A stretch of 64,000 nucleotides of DNA. Origin: Pseudoalteromonas flavipulchra NCIMB 2033 = ATCC BAA-314. Lineage in GTDB: Bacteria > Pseudomonadota > Gammaproteobacteria > Enterobacterales > Alteromonadaceae. The notes under the pieces are model-generated. The model was not told the origin of the DNA and made no database searches. It worked only from the letters and a program-made list of their open reading frames with translations. The translations under genes were made by a program, and so were the position numbers. Position 1 is the stretch's first letter. Each line of letters begins with the position of its first letter. Positions 1 to 10,603 of the stretch are shown piece after piece. The stretch lies in NCBI GenBank assembly GCA_000814665.1, contig JWIH01000010.1:62001-126000 (forward strand), given 5' to 3'.

Positions 1-438
1 GGGGAGATTGTCGTGCACGTCGCTTTTAGCGAAGAAGAAGGTTATGTCATTGAACCAAGTTCAGGCCACCAGAGCTGGTACATAATTCCAGAAAACGAAA
101 ACAATCAAGACAAAGAGCAAGAAAAAGACCAAGAGCCGATGGAGCTTATTTTTAACGAAGAGTCGTTAAAGCTTTATTTGTCTCAGCAAAAATGGGCGTT
201 TATTGCGGCAGAAAAGTTTGGTCACGCGCTAAGTTGCGTCGAGCAGTTGATGGATATCTTAGGCGATGATCCTTATGAACGTCGTGATAGAGGCTATCTA
301 CTCAACCAATTAAACTGTCCGAAGATGGCAAAAGATGACTTACAATTTTTTGTTGATGAATGTCCGGACGACCCAACCATTGAAGTGATCCAGCATCAGA
401 TCAAAGAGTTGGCCGATCATAATAATATTTTGCATTAA
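1..438 (+). CDS. sirB1: SirB1-family protein, C-terminal part (5' end outside window)
   Basis: The reading frame is open from base 1, so the true start lies upstream; the GTG at 13 is probably internal. What is visible is a short acidic linker followed by a TPR-like C-terminal region, with the stretch ERRDRGYLLNQL and a closing CPDDP motif typical of SirB1 (transglutaminase-like/TPR family). The biochemical role of SirB1 is not firmly established. In many gammaproteobacteria sirB1 lies directly before kdsA; here a DUF819 gene sits between them, which supports the assignment by context. Confidence 0.8.
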   Translation, partial: GEIVVHVAFSEEEGYVIEPSSGHQSWYIIPENENNQDKEQEKDQEPMELIFNEESLKLYLSQQKWAFIAAEKFGHALSCVEQLMDILGDDPYERRDRGYLLNQLNCPKMAKDDLQFFVDECPDDPTIEVIQHQIKELADHNNILH

Positions 439-474
439 AAATAGTTATATAAAAAATAATAACAGCGAGGATTT

Positions 475-1725
475 ATGGAGCAAAGCGCTGCGCTCGTTAC
501 CAATAACGCGGTAATTATGGGCCTATTGGCCGTTATTCTGGGATTTGTTTTTTACACATCGAGTCAAAAAAGCGGAGTTTGGGCAAAGTTTTACAAGTAC
601 GTGCCAGCGCTGTTGATGTGTTATTTCTTACCATCTCTGTTAAATACCTTTGGTATCGTTGATGGCAACAATAACGATGTTTACACGGTAGCAAAGTATT
701 ATCTGTTACCCGCTTGTTTGGTGTTATTGACACTGAGTATTGACCTAAAATCGATAGCGGCTTTGGGTAAAAAGGCGATTATCATGTTCCTAACGGGAAC
801 GGTGGGTGTGGTGATTGGTGGCCCGATTGCGCTTTTACTTACTGCTACCTTTATGCCTGAGCTACTAGGTGTAACTGGCCCAGAAGCTGTATGGCGTGGT
901 ATGGCCGCGCTTGCAGGAAGCTGGATTGGTGGTGGTGCCAATATGGTGGCGATGAAAGAGATTTACGGCGCAGGCGGAGAAATCTTCACCATCATGGTAA
1001 CGGTTGATATTGTAGTCGCAAACTTGTGGATGGCGTGCTTGCTCTATATGGCGGCGCGTAATAAAGAAATTGATGCGCGAACCGGGGCGGATACTTCTTC
1101 AATCAACCGCCTAATTGACAAAGTACAAGCATTTGAAGCAGAGCACGCAAGAAAACCCGAACTCAAAGATTTGATGATCCTAGTTGGTTTTGCTTTTGGT
1201 GCAACGGGGCTTGCGCATTTTGCTGCGGACTTACTGGTGCCATTTTTTAGTAGTAACTACCCAGAGCTGAAGAAGTTCTCTCTTCACAGCAAACTGTTTT
1301 GGATCATTGTCCTCGTTACAACCATAGGTCTAGCACTTTCGTTTACCAAAGCACGTCAATATGAAGCGGTTGGCGCGTCAAAAATTGGCTCGAGCTTTTT
1401 ATATATTTTAGTAGCAACCATTGGTCTACACATGGATATCACCAAAATTGTTGAGGCGCCTAAATACGTTGTTATTGGTGTTATTTGGATGGCCGTGCAT
1501 GTTGGTTTGTTATTTATCGTTGCTAAATTAATTAAAGCACCTGTGTTTTATGTTGCCGTGGGCAGTAAAGCAAACATTGGTGGTGCGGCATCTGCGCCGG
1601 TGGTGGCCTCGGCGTTCCACCCAGCGCTTGCTCCGGTCGGTGTGTTACTGGCGGTGCTTGGTTATGCCCTTGGTACTTATATGGCTTGGTTATGCGGACA
1701 ATTGCTTCGTGTAATAGGCAGCTAA
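475..1725 (+). CDS. DUF819 family integral membrane protein
   Basis: A 416-residue polytopic membrane protein with about ten hydrophobic segments spread along its length. It has glycine-rich motifs near residues 140-160 (GSWIGGGANMVAMKE) and 360-375 (KANIGGAASAPVVASAF), which are the hallmark repeated signatures of the DUF819/YjcL family. Two such half-motifs suggest an inverted-repeat transporter fold. Substrate is unknown. A purine-rich GCGAGG precedes the ATG. It lies 36 bases after sirB1 and 10 before kdsA, so probably shares their transcript. Assignment to the family is strong, function is not known. Confidence 0.85.
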   Translation: MEQSAALVTNNAVIMGLLAVILGFVFYTSSQKSGVWAKFYKYVPALLMCYFLPSLLNTFGIVDGNNNDVYTVAKYYLLPACLVLLTLSIDLKSIAALGKKAIIMFLTGTVGVVIGGPIALLLTATFMPELLGVTGPEAVWRGMAALAGSWIGGGANMVAMKEIYGAGGEIFTIMVTVDIVVANLWMACLLYMAARNKEIDARTGADTSSINRLIDKVQAFEAEHARKPELKDLMILVGFAFGATGLAHFAADLLVPFFSSNYPELKKFSLHSKLFWIIVLVTTIGLALSFTKARQYEAVGASKIGSSFLYILVATIGLHMDITKIVEAPKYVVIGVIWMAVHVGLLFIVAKLIKAPVFYVAVGSKANIGGAASAPVVASAFHPALAPVGVLLAVLGYALGTYMAWLCGQLLRVIGS

Positions 1726-1732
1726 AGGATAA

Positions 1733-2590
<858 letters not shown>

Positions 2591-2640
2591 TCTATACCCA
2601 AGCGACCTCATAATTAGATGTTGTTTGGGGATTTTACTTG

Positions 2641-2661
2641 CCCGCGGTTAGCGGGTTTTTT
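2641..2661 (+). terminator. rho-independent terminator after kdsA
   Basis: CCCGC, a five-base loop, GCGGG, then six T residues. It lies 50 bases after the kdsA stop and just before the gcvA start, which separates the two transcription units. Confidence 0.85.
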
Positions 2662-2675
2662 ATAGGCATGAATGA

Positions 2676-3581
2676 ATGTCACGACGAGTTCCACCATTAA
2701 ATGCATTAAAAGCCTTTGAGGCGGCGGCACGACACCTGAGCTTTACCAAAGCAGCGGAGGAGTTGTACGTCACTCAAGCTGCGGTTAGTCATCAAATTAA
2801 AATCTTAGAAGAACATCTAGGTTTAAAACTGTTTTTGCGAAAAAATCGCTCCTTACTGTTAACTGAGGAAGGGCAGGGCTATTACCTCGATATTAAAGAT
2901 ATTTTTTCACAATTAATCGATGCGACTGAAAAGCTCCTAGCGCGAGGCGCAAAAGGGTCGTTAACGGTGAGTTTGACGCCGAGCTTTGCAATTCAATGGT
3001 TGGTACCAAGGCTGAGTAACTTTAATGAGTTGCACCCTGAAATCGATGTACGGATCAAAGCCCAAGATCACGACGATAATTCGTTAACGGATGATGTTGA
3101 TGTCGCGATTTACTACGGTCGTGGTAACTGGAATGGGGTGCAAACCCATAAGCTACATACTGAGTACTTTGTGCCATTATGTAGTCCATTTTTGTTAACT
3201 GGCCCCAAACCGCTAAATCAGCCAAGCGATTTGGCCCAGCATACTTTACTCCATGACACCACGCGTCGCGCTTGGAAAGCATGGATGAAAACCGCTGGGG
3301 TCAGAAATGTGGCGGTAAATACCGGGCCTATCTTCAGTCACTCTTCTATGGTGTTACAGGCAGCAATTCACGGCCAAGGCGTGGCGCTGGGCAATAGCGT
3401 ACTGGCAAGACCGGATATAGATGCAGGGCGACTGGTTATTCCGTTTAGTCACCACCTCGAAAGTAAAAATGCCTATTATTTGGTATTTAGAGAATCGCAG
3501 TCAGAGCTGGGTAAAATAGTTTCATTCAAAGAATGGATGCTCGGTATGGTAGAACACGAACAAGAGTTAAATAGTTTATGA
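2676..3581 (+). CDS. gcvA: LysR-family regulator, GcvA type
   Basis: A 301-residue LysR-type regulator that closely resembles Escherichia coli GcvA, the glycine-cleavage activator/repressor. Visible matches are the opening RRVPPLNALKAFEAAARHLS, the HTH segment TQAAVSHQIK near residues 36-45, DDVDVAIYYGRGNW near 140 and FSHSSMVLQAAIHGQGVA near 230. The neighbourhood gcvA-DUF423-rlmM is also as in E. coli. Its likely targets, gcvTHP, lie in the same window at 27-32 kb. No GcvB small-RNA gene is visible in the short upstream gap. The stop overlaps the next gene start by four bases. Confidence 0.9.
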   Translation: MSRRVPPLNALKAFEAAARHLSFTKAAEELYVTQAAVSHQIKILEEHLGLKLFLRKNRSLLLTEEGQGYYLDIKDIFSQLIDATEKLLARGAKGSLTVSLTPSFAIQWLVPRLSNFNELHPEIDVRIKAQDHDDNSLTDDVDVAIYYGRGNWNGVQTHKLHTEYFVPLCSPFLLTGPKPLNQPSDLAQHTLLHDTTRRAWKAWMKTAGVRNVAVNTGPIFSHSSMVLQAAIHGQGVALGNSVLARPDIDAGRLVIPFSHHLESKNAYYLVFRESQSELGKIVSFKEWMLGMVEHEQELNSL

Positions 3582-4216
3582 GCGCAGTAAATATTGAATG
3601 GCACTATGCTGAAAACCCAGTTGCACAGTTTATTTTTGCCCATGGTGCAGGTGCAGGAAGCGATAGCGATTTTATGCAGGAAATGGCTAAATTGCTTGCT
3701 TCTATGGGCGTTCAAGTTGGGCTCTTTGACTTTGAATATATGCAGCAAGCCAAACAAGAAGGGAAAAAACGCCCACCAGAGCGTGCCCCTAAGCTACTCG
3801 CGTATTTTCAACAAGTACTGGCAGCAGTAGAACCAAGTCTACCGCTCTTTATTGGTGGTAAGTCAATGGGCGGGCGTATGGCATCTATGCTGGCCTGTGA
3901 AACCACTGTAAAGGTGGAAGGAGTACTTGCGTTTGGCTACCCATTCCACCCGCCAGGTAAGCCGGAAAAGCTCAGAGTGGACCATTTTCCTGAGCTGAAA
4001 TGCCCGCTGCTCATTTTACAAGGCGAACGTGATACCTTTGGCAATCGTACTGAGGTTGATGCTATGTGCTTTCCAGAGCAAGTCATGGTGAAATGGCTCA
4101 AAGATGGCGACCATTCACTCAAGCCTCGTAAAGTGAGTGGTGTAAGCGAGTCAGAGAGCCGTGCGAATGCTGCCGTGATAGCGGCGAATTTTATCAAGGA
4201 GCGCTGTCATGGCTAA
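3578..4216 (+). CDS. alpha/beta-hydrolase (KANL3/Tex30-like, dienelactone-hydrolase fold)
   Basis: A 212-residue cytosolic alpha/beta hydrolase. It has an oxyanion-type HGAG near residue 22, a nucleophile elbow GGKSMGGRM near residues 92-100 with Ser in GKSMGG, an acidic residue in LQGERDTFG near 150 and a histidine in DGDHSLKPR near 177, so a full Ser-Asp-His triad is plausible. The substrate is unknown. It overlaps gcvA by ATGA and overlaps the DUF423 gene by eight bases, so it is translationally coupled to both. It is an insertion relative to the E. coli gcvA-ygdD-rlmM order. Confidence 0.85.
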   Translation: MSAVNIEWHYAENPVAQFIFAHGAGAGSDSDFMQEMAKLLASMGVQVGLFDFEYMQQAKQEGKKRPPERAPKLLAYFQQVLAAVEPSLPLFIGGKSMGGRMASMLACETTVKVEGVLAFGYPFHPPGKPEKLRVDHFPELKCPLLILQGERDTFGNRTEVDAMCFPEQVMVKWLKDGDHSLKPRKVSGVSESESRANAAVIAANFIKERCHG

Positions 4217-4577
4217 GCTCTACTTGATTATTGGCAGCGTGTTTTGTTTATTGTCTGTGGCATTGGGCGCGTTTGCCGCTCACGGTCTCAAAGGACGTTT
4301 GAGCGACTATGCCATTGGTATTTTTAATACGGCGGCGCAATACCAAATGACTCACGGCCTTGCCATTATTGCCACCGCGTTTTTAATCAAATGGGGCCTC
4401 AAGGTACAAGTTGCTGGTGGTTTCTTTATTGCTGGTGTATTGCTATTTAGTGGTAGTTTGTACTTACTTGCCTTAACAGGTATGAAATGGCTAGGGCCAA
4501 TCACCCCAATCGGTGGTACCTGTTTTTTAATTGCTTGGATTTTATTGATAGTTCAAGCTGCTAAATCTTCCTTTTAA
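4209..4577 (+). CDS. DUF423 family small membrane protein
   Basis: A 122-residue protein with four predicted membrane helices and the DUF423 signature ALGAFAAHGLKG near residues 20-31, followed by YQMTHGLAI near 47 and TPIGGTCFL near 100. It is the equivalent of E. coli YgdD; the molecular role is unknown. It is coupled by an eight-base overlap to the upstream hydrolase and lies 13 bases before rlmM. Confidence 0.9.
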   Translation: MAKLYLIIGSVFCLLSVALGAFAAHGLKGRLSDYAIGIFNTAAQYQMTHGLAIIATAFLIKWGLKVQVAGGFFIAGVLLFSGSLYLLALTGMKWLGPITPIGGTCFLIAWILLIVQAAKSSF

Positions 4578-4590
4578 TCTAGAGAATCTA

Positions 4591-5676
4591 ATGTCGAGTA
4601 TCGTTATCTATTGTCGCGGTGGTTTTGAAAGTGACGCCGCAGCCGAAATTAATCATTATGCTGCAAAGCATGGAATTGCAGGCTACGTAAAAGCTAAGCC
4701 GAATACTGCTTTTGTAACATTTGAGTGTTTTTCGCTAAATGATGCTGAGACCTTAGCGAAAAAAATCGACTTTAAGAAACTGGTGTTTGCAAGGCAGTGG
4801 TTTGTTGGTACTTTGCATACCCATATGCCGATTGAAGACAGAGTGAGCGTGATAAAAGCGGCAGTGGAAGGCCTTCCTTTGTGTGGTGAGCTGCGCGTTG
4901 AAACACCAGATACGAATGAGGGAAAAGAGCTTTCTAAATTCTGTAAAAAGTTTTCAACGCCATTGTCTAAGGCGCTCGAGAAGCAAAACAAGCTGACTCG
5001 TGAGCTAAAACCTACCAAGCCTGTGTTACACGTATTGTTCCTTGCCAATAACACCGCTTATGTTGGTTATTCGTTTAGTGATAACAATTCGCCATTTTTT
5101 ATGGGGATCCCGCGTCTGAGAATGCCGTCGGACGCACCAAGCCGCTCGACGCTAAAATTAGACGAGGCATTCCATGTCTTTGTGCCTAAAGATCAGCAAG
5201 AGACACGTGTGCGTGCGGGGATGCGAGCCGTTGATTTAGGTGCTTGTCCTGGCGGTTGGACATACCAGCTGGTACGCCGTGGCATGTTTGTCGCCTCAAT
5301 CGATAATGGCCCGATGAATGATGACCTGATGGAAACGGGACAAGTGAAGCACTATCGTGAAGATGGATTCAAATATCGCCCAGAAAAACGCAATATTGAT
5401 TGGTTGGTGTGTGATATGGTCGAAAAGCCAACGCGTGTTGCTGATCTGATGGTGGACTGGGTGGTGAATGCGTTCGCTCGAGAGCTGATCTTTAACTTAA
5501 AGCTACCGATGAAAAAACGCTTCGACAGCGTGTATGAATGTCTTACGCTTATCCATGAAGAGCTACAAAAGTACAATGTGGATTATGAGATCCAAGCAAA
5601 GCACCTATATCATGACCGTGAGGAAGTCACGGTACATATTAATGTGCTTAAAGTACCGCAAAATTTGTATAGCTGA
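4591..5676 (+). CDS. rlmM: 23S rRNA 2'-O-ribose methyltransferase (C2498)
   Basis: Transfers a methyl group from S-adenosylmethionine to the ribose of C2498 in 23S rRNA. The 361-residue protein has the N-terminal THUMP-like half, ending in SRSTLKLDEAF, and a C-terminal Rossmann methyltransferase with SAM motif VDLGACPGGWT at about residues 214-224. The later catalytic lysine region is FNLKLPMKKRF near 300. Length and context (gcvA, DUF423) match the family. It is the last gene of its unit and converges with pilB across a REP cluster. Confidence 0.96.
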   Translation: MSSIVIYCRGGFESDAAAEINHYAAKHGIAGYVKAKPNTAFVTFECFSLNDAETLAKKIDFKKLVFARQWFVGTLHTHMPIEDRVSVIKAAVEGLPLCGELRVETPDTNEGKELSKFCKKFSTPLSKALEKQNKLTRELKPTKPVLHVLFLANNTAYVGYSFSDNNSPFFMGIPRLRMPSDAPSRSTLKLDEAFHVFVPKDQQETRVRAGMRAVDLGACPGGWTYQLVRRGMFVASIDNGPMNDDLMETGQVKHYREDGFKYRPEKRNIDWLVCDMVEKPTRVADLMVDWVVNAFARELIFNLKLPMKKRFDSVYECLTLIHEELQKYNVDYEIQAKHLYHDREEVTVHINVLKVPQNLYS

Positions 5677-5690
5677 TTTTAAACGATAAC

Positions 5691-5879
5691 AAGATCGCCG
5701 CGTAAAGCAGCTCCAACACAGGTGTTAGCTTATTTGTGGGAGCGATTTCATATCGCGAGTTTTTTCATCAAGATCGCCGCATAAAGCGGCTCCCACACGG
5801 GTGTTATCTTAGTTGTAGGAGCGATTCCACACAGGTGTTAGCTGATTTGTAGGAGCGATTTTACATCGCGATCTTTTTG
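5691..5879. repeat. REP-type palindrome cluster (family D) between rlmM and pilB
   Basis: Several copies in alternating orientation of a short palindrome with a GTGG or GTAG head: 5691-5716, 5736-5758, 5770-5796, a partial copy at 5814 and 5849-5878. Read in the GTGG direction the element is GTGGGAGCCGCTTTA followed by a GCGGCGATCTT arm. Copies of opposite orientation next to each other form a BIME-like arrangement. The cluster sits between convergent genes, a usual position for REPs, and the last copy ends in a T run that may also serve as terminator. Confidence 0.8.
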
Positions 5880-5895
5880 TCTTAATCAATCAGTC

Positions 5896-7572
5896 TTAAT
5901 AACTTGTTACGCGGTTGATTTCTGTAAGCGATGTCACCCCAGCGGCGGCTTTTTTCAGGCCAGACTTACGTAAGTTATCAAAACCTAACTGCTCTGCTTT
6001 TTCGGCAATCTCAAGAGAATTACCCCCTTCCATGATCAGGTGTGAAAGCTCTGGCGTGATTTTTACCACTTCATAAATGCCCACACGGCCTTTGTAACCA
6101 TCGGTACAGTGTTCACAGCCTTTAGGCGCAAAAAGGGTAATCTCTTTAATTTGCTCGGCAGTAAAGCCTTGCCCTAACAAGGCTTCTTCCGGCAACGTTT
6201 CAGGTGTTTTACACTTAGGACAAAGACGTCTTGCGAGACGCTGGGCAATAATCAAACTCACCGAGCTTGCTACGTTGTACGCCGGCACGCCCATGTTTAA
6301 TAGACGGGTGAGCGTTTCAGGCGCAGAGTTGGTGTGCAGGGTGCTCAATACTAAGTGACCAGTTTGGGCGGCTTTTATTGAGATCTCAGCGGTTTCAAGG
6401 TCACGGATCTCACCAACCATCACCACATCCGGATCCTGACGCAAGAATGCTCTCAAGGCATTGGCGAAAGTCATATCCGCTTTGGTATTGATTTGTACTT
6501 GGTTAATACCCTCAAGGTTTATTTCGACAGGGTCTTCTGCCGTGCTGATATTGCGCTCTGGCTGATTAAGAATATTCAAGCCAGTGTAAAGTGACACGGT
6601 TTTACCGGAACCTGTTGGTCCGGTTACCAAAATCATGCCCTGAGGCTGCTCTAGTGCGTCGAGGTAAAGTTGTTTCTGCTCTGGTTCATAACCTAGCACA
6701 TCGATGCCGAGCATGGCGCTGGATGAGTCTAGAATACGCATTACGATTTTCTCGCCCCACATGGTAGGCAGTGTACTCACACGAAAATCGATACTTTTGC
6801 GCTCGGAGATCTTTAATTTAATGCGGCCATCTTGCGGTTTGCGTTTTTCTGCTATGTCTAAATGCGCCATCACTTTGATACGGGCGGCGAGACGAGTAGC
6901 TAATGTGTTTGGTGGGCTTGCCATCTCATGCAGCAGGCCATCGATACGAAAGCGCACGCGATATTTCTTCTCGTAGGGCTCAAAGTGTAGATCCGACGCG
7001 CCTTTTTTTATCGCGTCCATTAAGATTTTATTGATATAAACGATGATTGGCGCATCGTCTTTGTCTTCGCTGGTGTTTTGCTGTTTAGGCTCGTCATCAA
7101 CTTCTAAGTCGGCAAATTCTTTAAATTCTTCTTCAGAGATCGAGAGGCCGCCCGTTGCATCAAACAGCTGATCAATCTTTGCTTCGAGTTTTTTGTAGTC
7201 GGCTACCAGTACTTCACACTGTAATCCAGTACTAAACTCAAAGTTTTCAAATGCGCCAAAGTCAGTAGGATCAGAAGCCGCAACGTAGAGTTTTCTACCT
7301 TTTTGTACCAGCGGTAAAATATGGTGCTTACGGATCAGTTTTTCTTTGACTAGCGCTGGTGGAATTTCACTAACGTTAAAGTGATCAAGATTAAAAAAGG
7401 GCACCTTGAATAAGTCTAGGCATTCTTCAGCTAGCTCTTTGGAGCTCATTCCTGAACTTAGGCAAATTAACTCGGCGGTGGTGTTTGCTTCTGGTTGGCG
7501 AGACTTTATTTGCTCAGCAGTGACTCGCCCTAAGGTAATAAATTTACGCAGTAGCGGGGAATGATGTTCCAT
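5896..7572 (-). CDS. pilB: type IV pilus assembly ATPase
   Basis: Hexameric cytoplasmic ATPase that powers pilus extension. At 558 residues it is close to the usual PilB length. Visible features are the N-terminal MshEN/PilB-N domain (to about residue 150), the Walker A GPTGSGKT near 316, Asp and His boxes, the Walker B region [12 protein letters not shown] near 383, and the zinc-binding CPKC and CEHC pairs near 452 and 482. It lies downstream of coaE with a 95-base gap, whereas pilB normally precedes pilC, so the locus is rearranged. Confidence 0.96.
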   Translation of the reverse strand: MEHHSPLLRKFITLGRVTAEQIKSRQPEANTTAELICLSSGMSSKELAEECLDLFKVPFFNLDHFNVSEIPPALVKEKLIRKHHILPLVQKGRKLYVAASDPTDFGAFENFEFSTGLQCEVLVADYKKLEAKIDQLFDATGGLSISEEEFKEFADLEVDDEPKQQNTSEDKDDAPIIVYINKILMDAIKKGASDLHFEPYEKKYRVRFRIDGLLHEMASPPNTLATRLAARIKVMAHLDIAEKRKPQDGRIKLKISERKSIDFRVSTLPTMWGEKIVMRILDSSSAMLGIDVLGYEPEQKQLYLDALEQPQGMILVTGPTGSGKTVSLYTGLNILNQPERNISTAEDPVEINLEGINQVQINTKADMTFANALRAFLRQDPDVVMVGEIRDLETAEISIKAAQTGHLVLSTLHTNSAPETLTRLLNMGVPAYNVASSVSLIIAQRLARRLCPKCKTPETLPEEALLGQGFTAEQIKEITLFAPKGCEHCTDGYKGRVGIYEVVKITPELSHLIMEGGNSLEIAEKAEQLGFDNLRKSGLKKAAAGVTSLTEINRVTSY

Positions 7573-7667
7573 AGTACCTCTTTGCCTTCACATTGAATGC
7601 ATATTCAATATTTATCATTAAGTTGGAAAAATGCCAAGTTATCACGTTGAGTGTAGAGTAAATTTTA

Positions 7668-8297
7668 CTAATTATTTAGTCTTACTTTCACTTTTGCTAG
7701 ATTGATAAACTCATTGTGTAATCTATCTGTCTCTTGCAGGCTTTCAAGTAGCGGTCGGTCGTTGTCTAGGATGTAGTCCGCTTTTGCTTGTTTATCTGCG
7801 CGCGGTAACTGCGACTCGATAATACGTTTTACTTGCGCTGCATCTACCAAATCTCGGCTGGTTGTTCTTGCGATTTGCGTATCAACAGCAACATCAACAA
7901 GTAAAGTGGCATCGCAGTAGCGCTCTAAACCATTTTCGAACAGCAGAGGCGCAGCTAAAACCACGTAATCGCTTTGCGCTGCGTTTAACTGCGTGAGTAT
8001 TTCATTACGGATAAGCGGGTGAAGTAGCTCATTAAGCCACTGTTTTTTATCGGCATCAGCAAAAATAATGGCTCTTAACTTAGCTCTATCTAAGTTGCCG
8101 TCAGGCTGTAAAATGGCACTGCCAAACTCATCAGCAATCGCTTGTAGCCCTGTGCTGCCTAGCGCGACTACTTCTCGTGCAACGATATCGGCGTCAACAA
8201 CCACTATCCCTTTTTGCTGCAAGTGGTTAGTGATGGCCGTTTTACCTGCACCAATACCGCCCGTCACCCCTAAAATCCAATTGTTCGTTTTTAGCAT
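7668..8297 (-). CDS. coaE: dephospho-CoA kinase
   Basis: Catalyses the last step of coenzyme A synthesis, phosphorylation of the 3' hydroxyl of dephospho-CoA. The 209-residue protein has the P-loop GGIGAGKT near residues 13-20, DADIVAREV near 35 and LLFENGLE near 115, all typical of CoaE. It starts nine bases after pilD, the conserved pilD-coaE arrangement of gammaproteobacteria. Confidence 0.96.
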   Translation of the reverse strand: MLKTNNWILGVTGGIGAGKTAITNHLQQKGIVVVDADIVAREVVALGSTGLQAIADEFGSAILQPDGNLDRAKLRAIIFADADKKQWLNELLHPLIRNEILTQLNAAQSDYVVLAAPLLFENGLERYCDATLLVDVAVDTQIARTTSRDLVDAAQVKRIIESQLPRADKQAKADYILDNDRPLLESLQETDRLHNEFINLAKVKVRLNN

Positions 8298-8306
8298 TGT
8301 GTTACT

Positions 8307-9185
8307 TTACGTTATTAAGTTTATATACCACAGCTGCAGCTGCTCGCCGTACATTAAGGTGATCCAGCCTGCAATGGCTAAGTAAGGGCCAAACGGAATA
8401 GGCGTGGCTTTATCTCGGCCTTGAACACTTAATTGGATACTACCAATGATTGCGCCGACTAGGCTTGAAAGTAGCACTATGGTTAGAATTGCTTGCCAGC
8501 CCATCAATGCACCAAAGATGGCTAGCAGTTTAAAGTCGCCATAGCCCATGCCTTCTTTACCTGTGAGTAATTTAAAGAGCCAATACACACTCCATAAACT
8601 CAAATAACCTATGGCTGCGCCGATAATGGCATCATTGGGCTCAATGCCAACACCAAAACAACTGGCAACCAGTACTAACCATAAGGTTGGTAGTGTTAAT
8701 TGATCGGGCAGCAACATTTCGTCGATATCGATAACCGTCAGTGCGACTAATACCCAAGTAATCAAAATGTACAGAGTGGCTTCTAAAGTGGCACCAAAAT
8801 GCCACGCAACCCATGTGGAGAGTAGCGCGGTTGTTAGCTCTACCAAAGGATAGCGGACAGAGATTGACGCGTCGCAGTGGTTGCATTTGCCTTTTAATAA
8901 TAGCCAGCTTATCAGTGGAATGTTTTGCCACGCTTTAATCGGCGTTTTGCAGCTCGGGCAATGAGAATTTGGTTTAATTAAATTAAACACGGGTGCTTCA
9001 GCGGTTTGTTTGGGTAGCTCATCGGCAAGCAACACGCGACACTCTGATTGCCAGCTCTGCTTCATCATTTTAGGTAAGCGAAGAATAACCACATTGAGGA
9101 AGCTGCCGATGCAAAGACTAACGAGTCCGACGGTGAGTAACCAATACCATAACTGGGTTTGCATCAAGTTGATAATATCTTGCAT
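8307..9185 (-). CDS. pilD: prepilin leader peptidase / N-methyltransferase
   Basis: Inner-membrane aspartyl protease that cleaves type IV prepilins and methylates the new N-terminal phenylalanine. The 292-residue protein shows the first membrane helix with GSFLNVVILRLP, the two cysteine pairs CPSC and CNHC near residues 74 and 102, the first catalytic Asp region TVIDIDEMLLPDQ near 155 and the second in GMGYGDFKL near 212. It should process PilA encoded upstream. The gap to pilC is 139 bases. Confidence 0.96.
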   Translation of the reverse strand: MQDIINLMQTQLWYWLLTVGLVSLCIGSFLNVVILRLPKMMKQSWQSECRVLLADELPKQTAEAPVFNLIKPNSHCPSCKTPIKAWQNIPLISWLLLKGKCNHCDASISVRYPLVELTTALLSTWVAWHFGATLEATLYILITWVLVALTVIDIDEMLLPDQLTLPTLWLVLVASCFGVGIEPNDAIIGAAIGYLSLWSVYWLFKLLTGKEGMGYGDFKLLAIFGALMGWQAILTIVLLSSLVGAIIGSIQLSVQGRDKATPIPFGPYLAIAGWITLMYGEQLQLWYINLIT

Positions 9186-9324
9186 AAGTTGGGCGCTTGC
9201 TTATATTTTTTGTTTAAATTACCGAGGCATGCTCGGGCTCGGTATAGATTTTTGCAGTTTACCATACAGCACTATTGAGAGGCACAGCACTGCACCCCTA
9301 AATAGTGTAATTTTGTGAACAAAA

Positions 9325-10551
9325 TTAAATAACTGAACCTAGTTGGAATATCGGTAAGTACATGGCAATAATAAGGCCACCGATCAATACGCCGAGTACC
9401 ACCATAATTAATGGTTCTAATAGGCTCGAAAGGCCATCTACCGCATCATCGACCTCTTGCTCGTAGATGTTAGCGACCTTTGCCAACATGCCATCTAGAG
9501 AACCCGATTCTTCACCGATAGACACCATTTGCACCACCATATCAGGGAAGACTTTGGTGTTATGCATTGCCCAATGCATTTGGTTACCCGAGTTAACCTC
9601 TGCTTTAATCTCTTTAATTGCATTTTTGTAGATAATATTGCCTGATGCACCTGCGGCAGAATCGAGTGCATCACCAAGGGGAACACCCGCAGCAAAGGTG
9701 GTCGAAAGCGTACGAGCATAACGCGCCACCGCCGCTTTTTTAAGGATATCGCCGATAACAGGCAAACGTAAAATCATACGATCGTTAAAATGCTTTACCG
9801 CAGGACTGCGAATAAGCATTTCTTTATAGGTATAACCAAAAAGGCCAATACCAAGTACAAATACCCACCAATATTCCTGCATAAATTCGGAAAGTGCTAT
9901 AACCATTAGCGTAAAAGCGGGAAGCTCAGCGCCAAAACCAGCAAAAATATCTTGGAATTGCGGTACAACAAATATCAATAATATTGCGGTAACAATAAGT
10001 GCAACAGTTACAACTGCAATCGGATAGAAAAGCGCTTTTTTGATTTTTGATTTAAGCGCTTCTGTTTTTTCTTTATAAAGCGCGATGCGGTCAAATATGG
10101 TATCAAGTGCATCAGACTGTTCTCCCGAATGGACAAGGTCACAATAAAGCTCATCAAAATATCTAGGATAAGCTCTTAGGGATTTAGCAAGAGGTTGGCC
10201 CGCCTTTACTTCATCGGCAATATGGCCGATTAATTTTGATAGGCTTTTGTTTTTTATGCCACGAGTCAGCATTTCTAAAGTTTGTACCAAAGAAACACCA
10301 GCCATAAGCATAGTCGCTATTTGACGAGTCGTTGTCGCGATGTCCACGGCTTTAATTTTTTGAGTACCAGAAAAGCCAAAAAGAGGCTTAGGCTTGCGTT
10401 TAACCTTAGAAGGGGTGATGCCTTGCTTTCTGAGCTGAGCTTTAACCAGGGCTACGCTTTGCCCAGTCATTTCACCTTCAAGCTTTTTACCTCGGTTATT
10501 AACACCAAACCACTGGAAGAGCTCAATATTGTCTTTATCAGTCTTTTTCAT
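9325..10551 (-). CDS. pilC: type IV pilus inner-membrane platform protein
   Basis: Polytopic platform protein of the type IV pilus machine that couples PilB to pilin assembly. The 408-residue length is typical. It has two T2SSF (GspF-like) domains at about 75-198 and 278-400, each followed by hydrophobic helices, with conserved stretches such as LVHSGEQSDALDTI and VSIGEESGSLDGML. It follows pilA by 52 bases. Confidence 0.96.
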   Translation of the reverse strand: MKKTDKDNIELFQWFGVNNRGKKLEGEMTGQSVALVKAQLRKQGITPSKVKRKPKPLFGFSGTQKIKAVDIATTTRQIATMLMAGVSLVQTLEMLTRGIKNKSLSKLIGHIADEVKAGQPLAKSLRAYPRYFDELYCDLVHSGEQSDALDTIFDRIALYKEKTEALKSKIKKALFYPIAVVTVALIVTAILLIFVVPQFQDIFAGFGAELPAFTLMVIALSEFMQEYWWVFVLGIGLFGYTYKEMLIRSPAVKHFNDRMILRLPVIGDILKKAAVARYARTLSTTFAAGVPLGDALDSAAGASGNIIYKNAIKEIKAEVNSGNQMHWAMHNTKVFPDMVVQMVSIGEESGSLDGMLAKVANIYEQEVDDAVDGLSSLLEPLIMVVLGVLIGGLIIAMYLPIFQLGSVI

Positions 10552-10603
10552 AGTTTACGAAAACTGATTTGCCAAATACGGCAAACCAGTCCGTTGTCTA
10601 GTA

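Noticed and set aside
2591..2675. GcvB small RNA gene next to gcvA
   Set aside because: The gap is 85 bases and is mostly occupied by the kdsA terminator, too short for GcvB.
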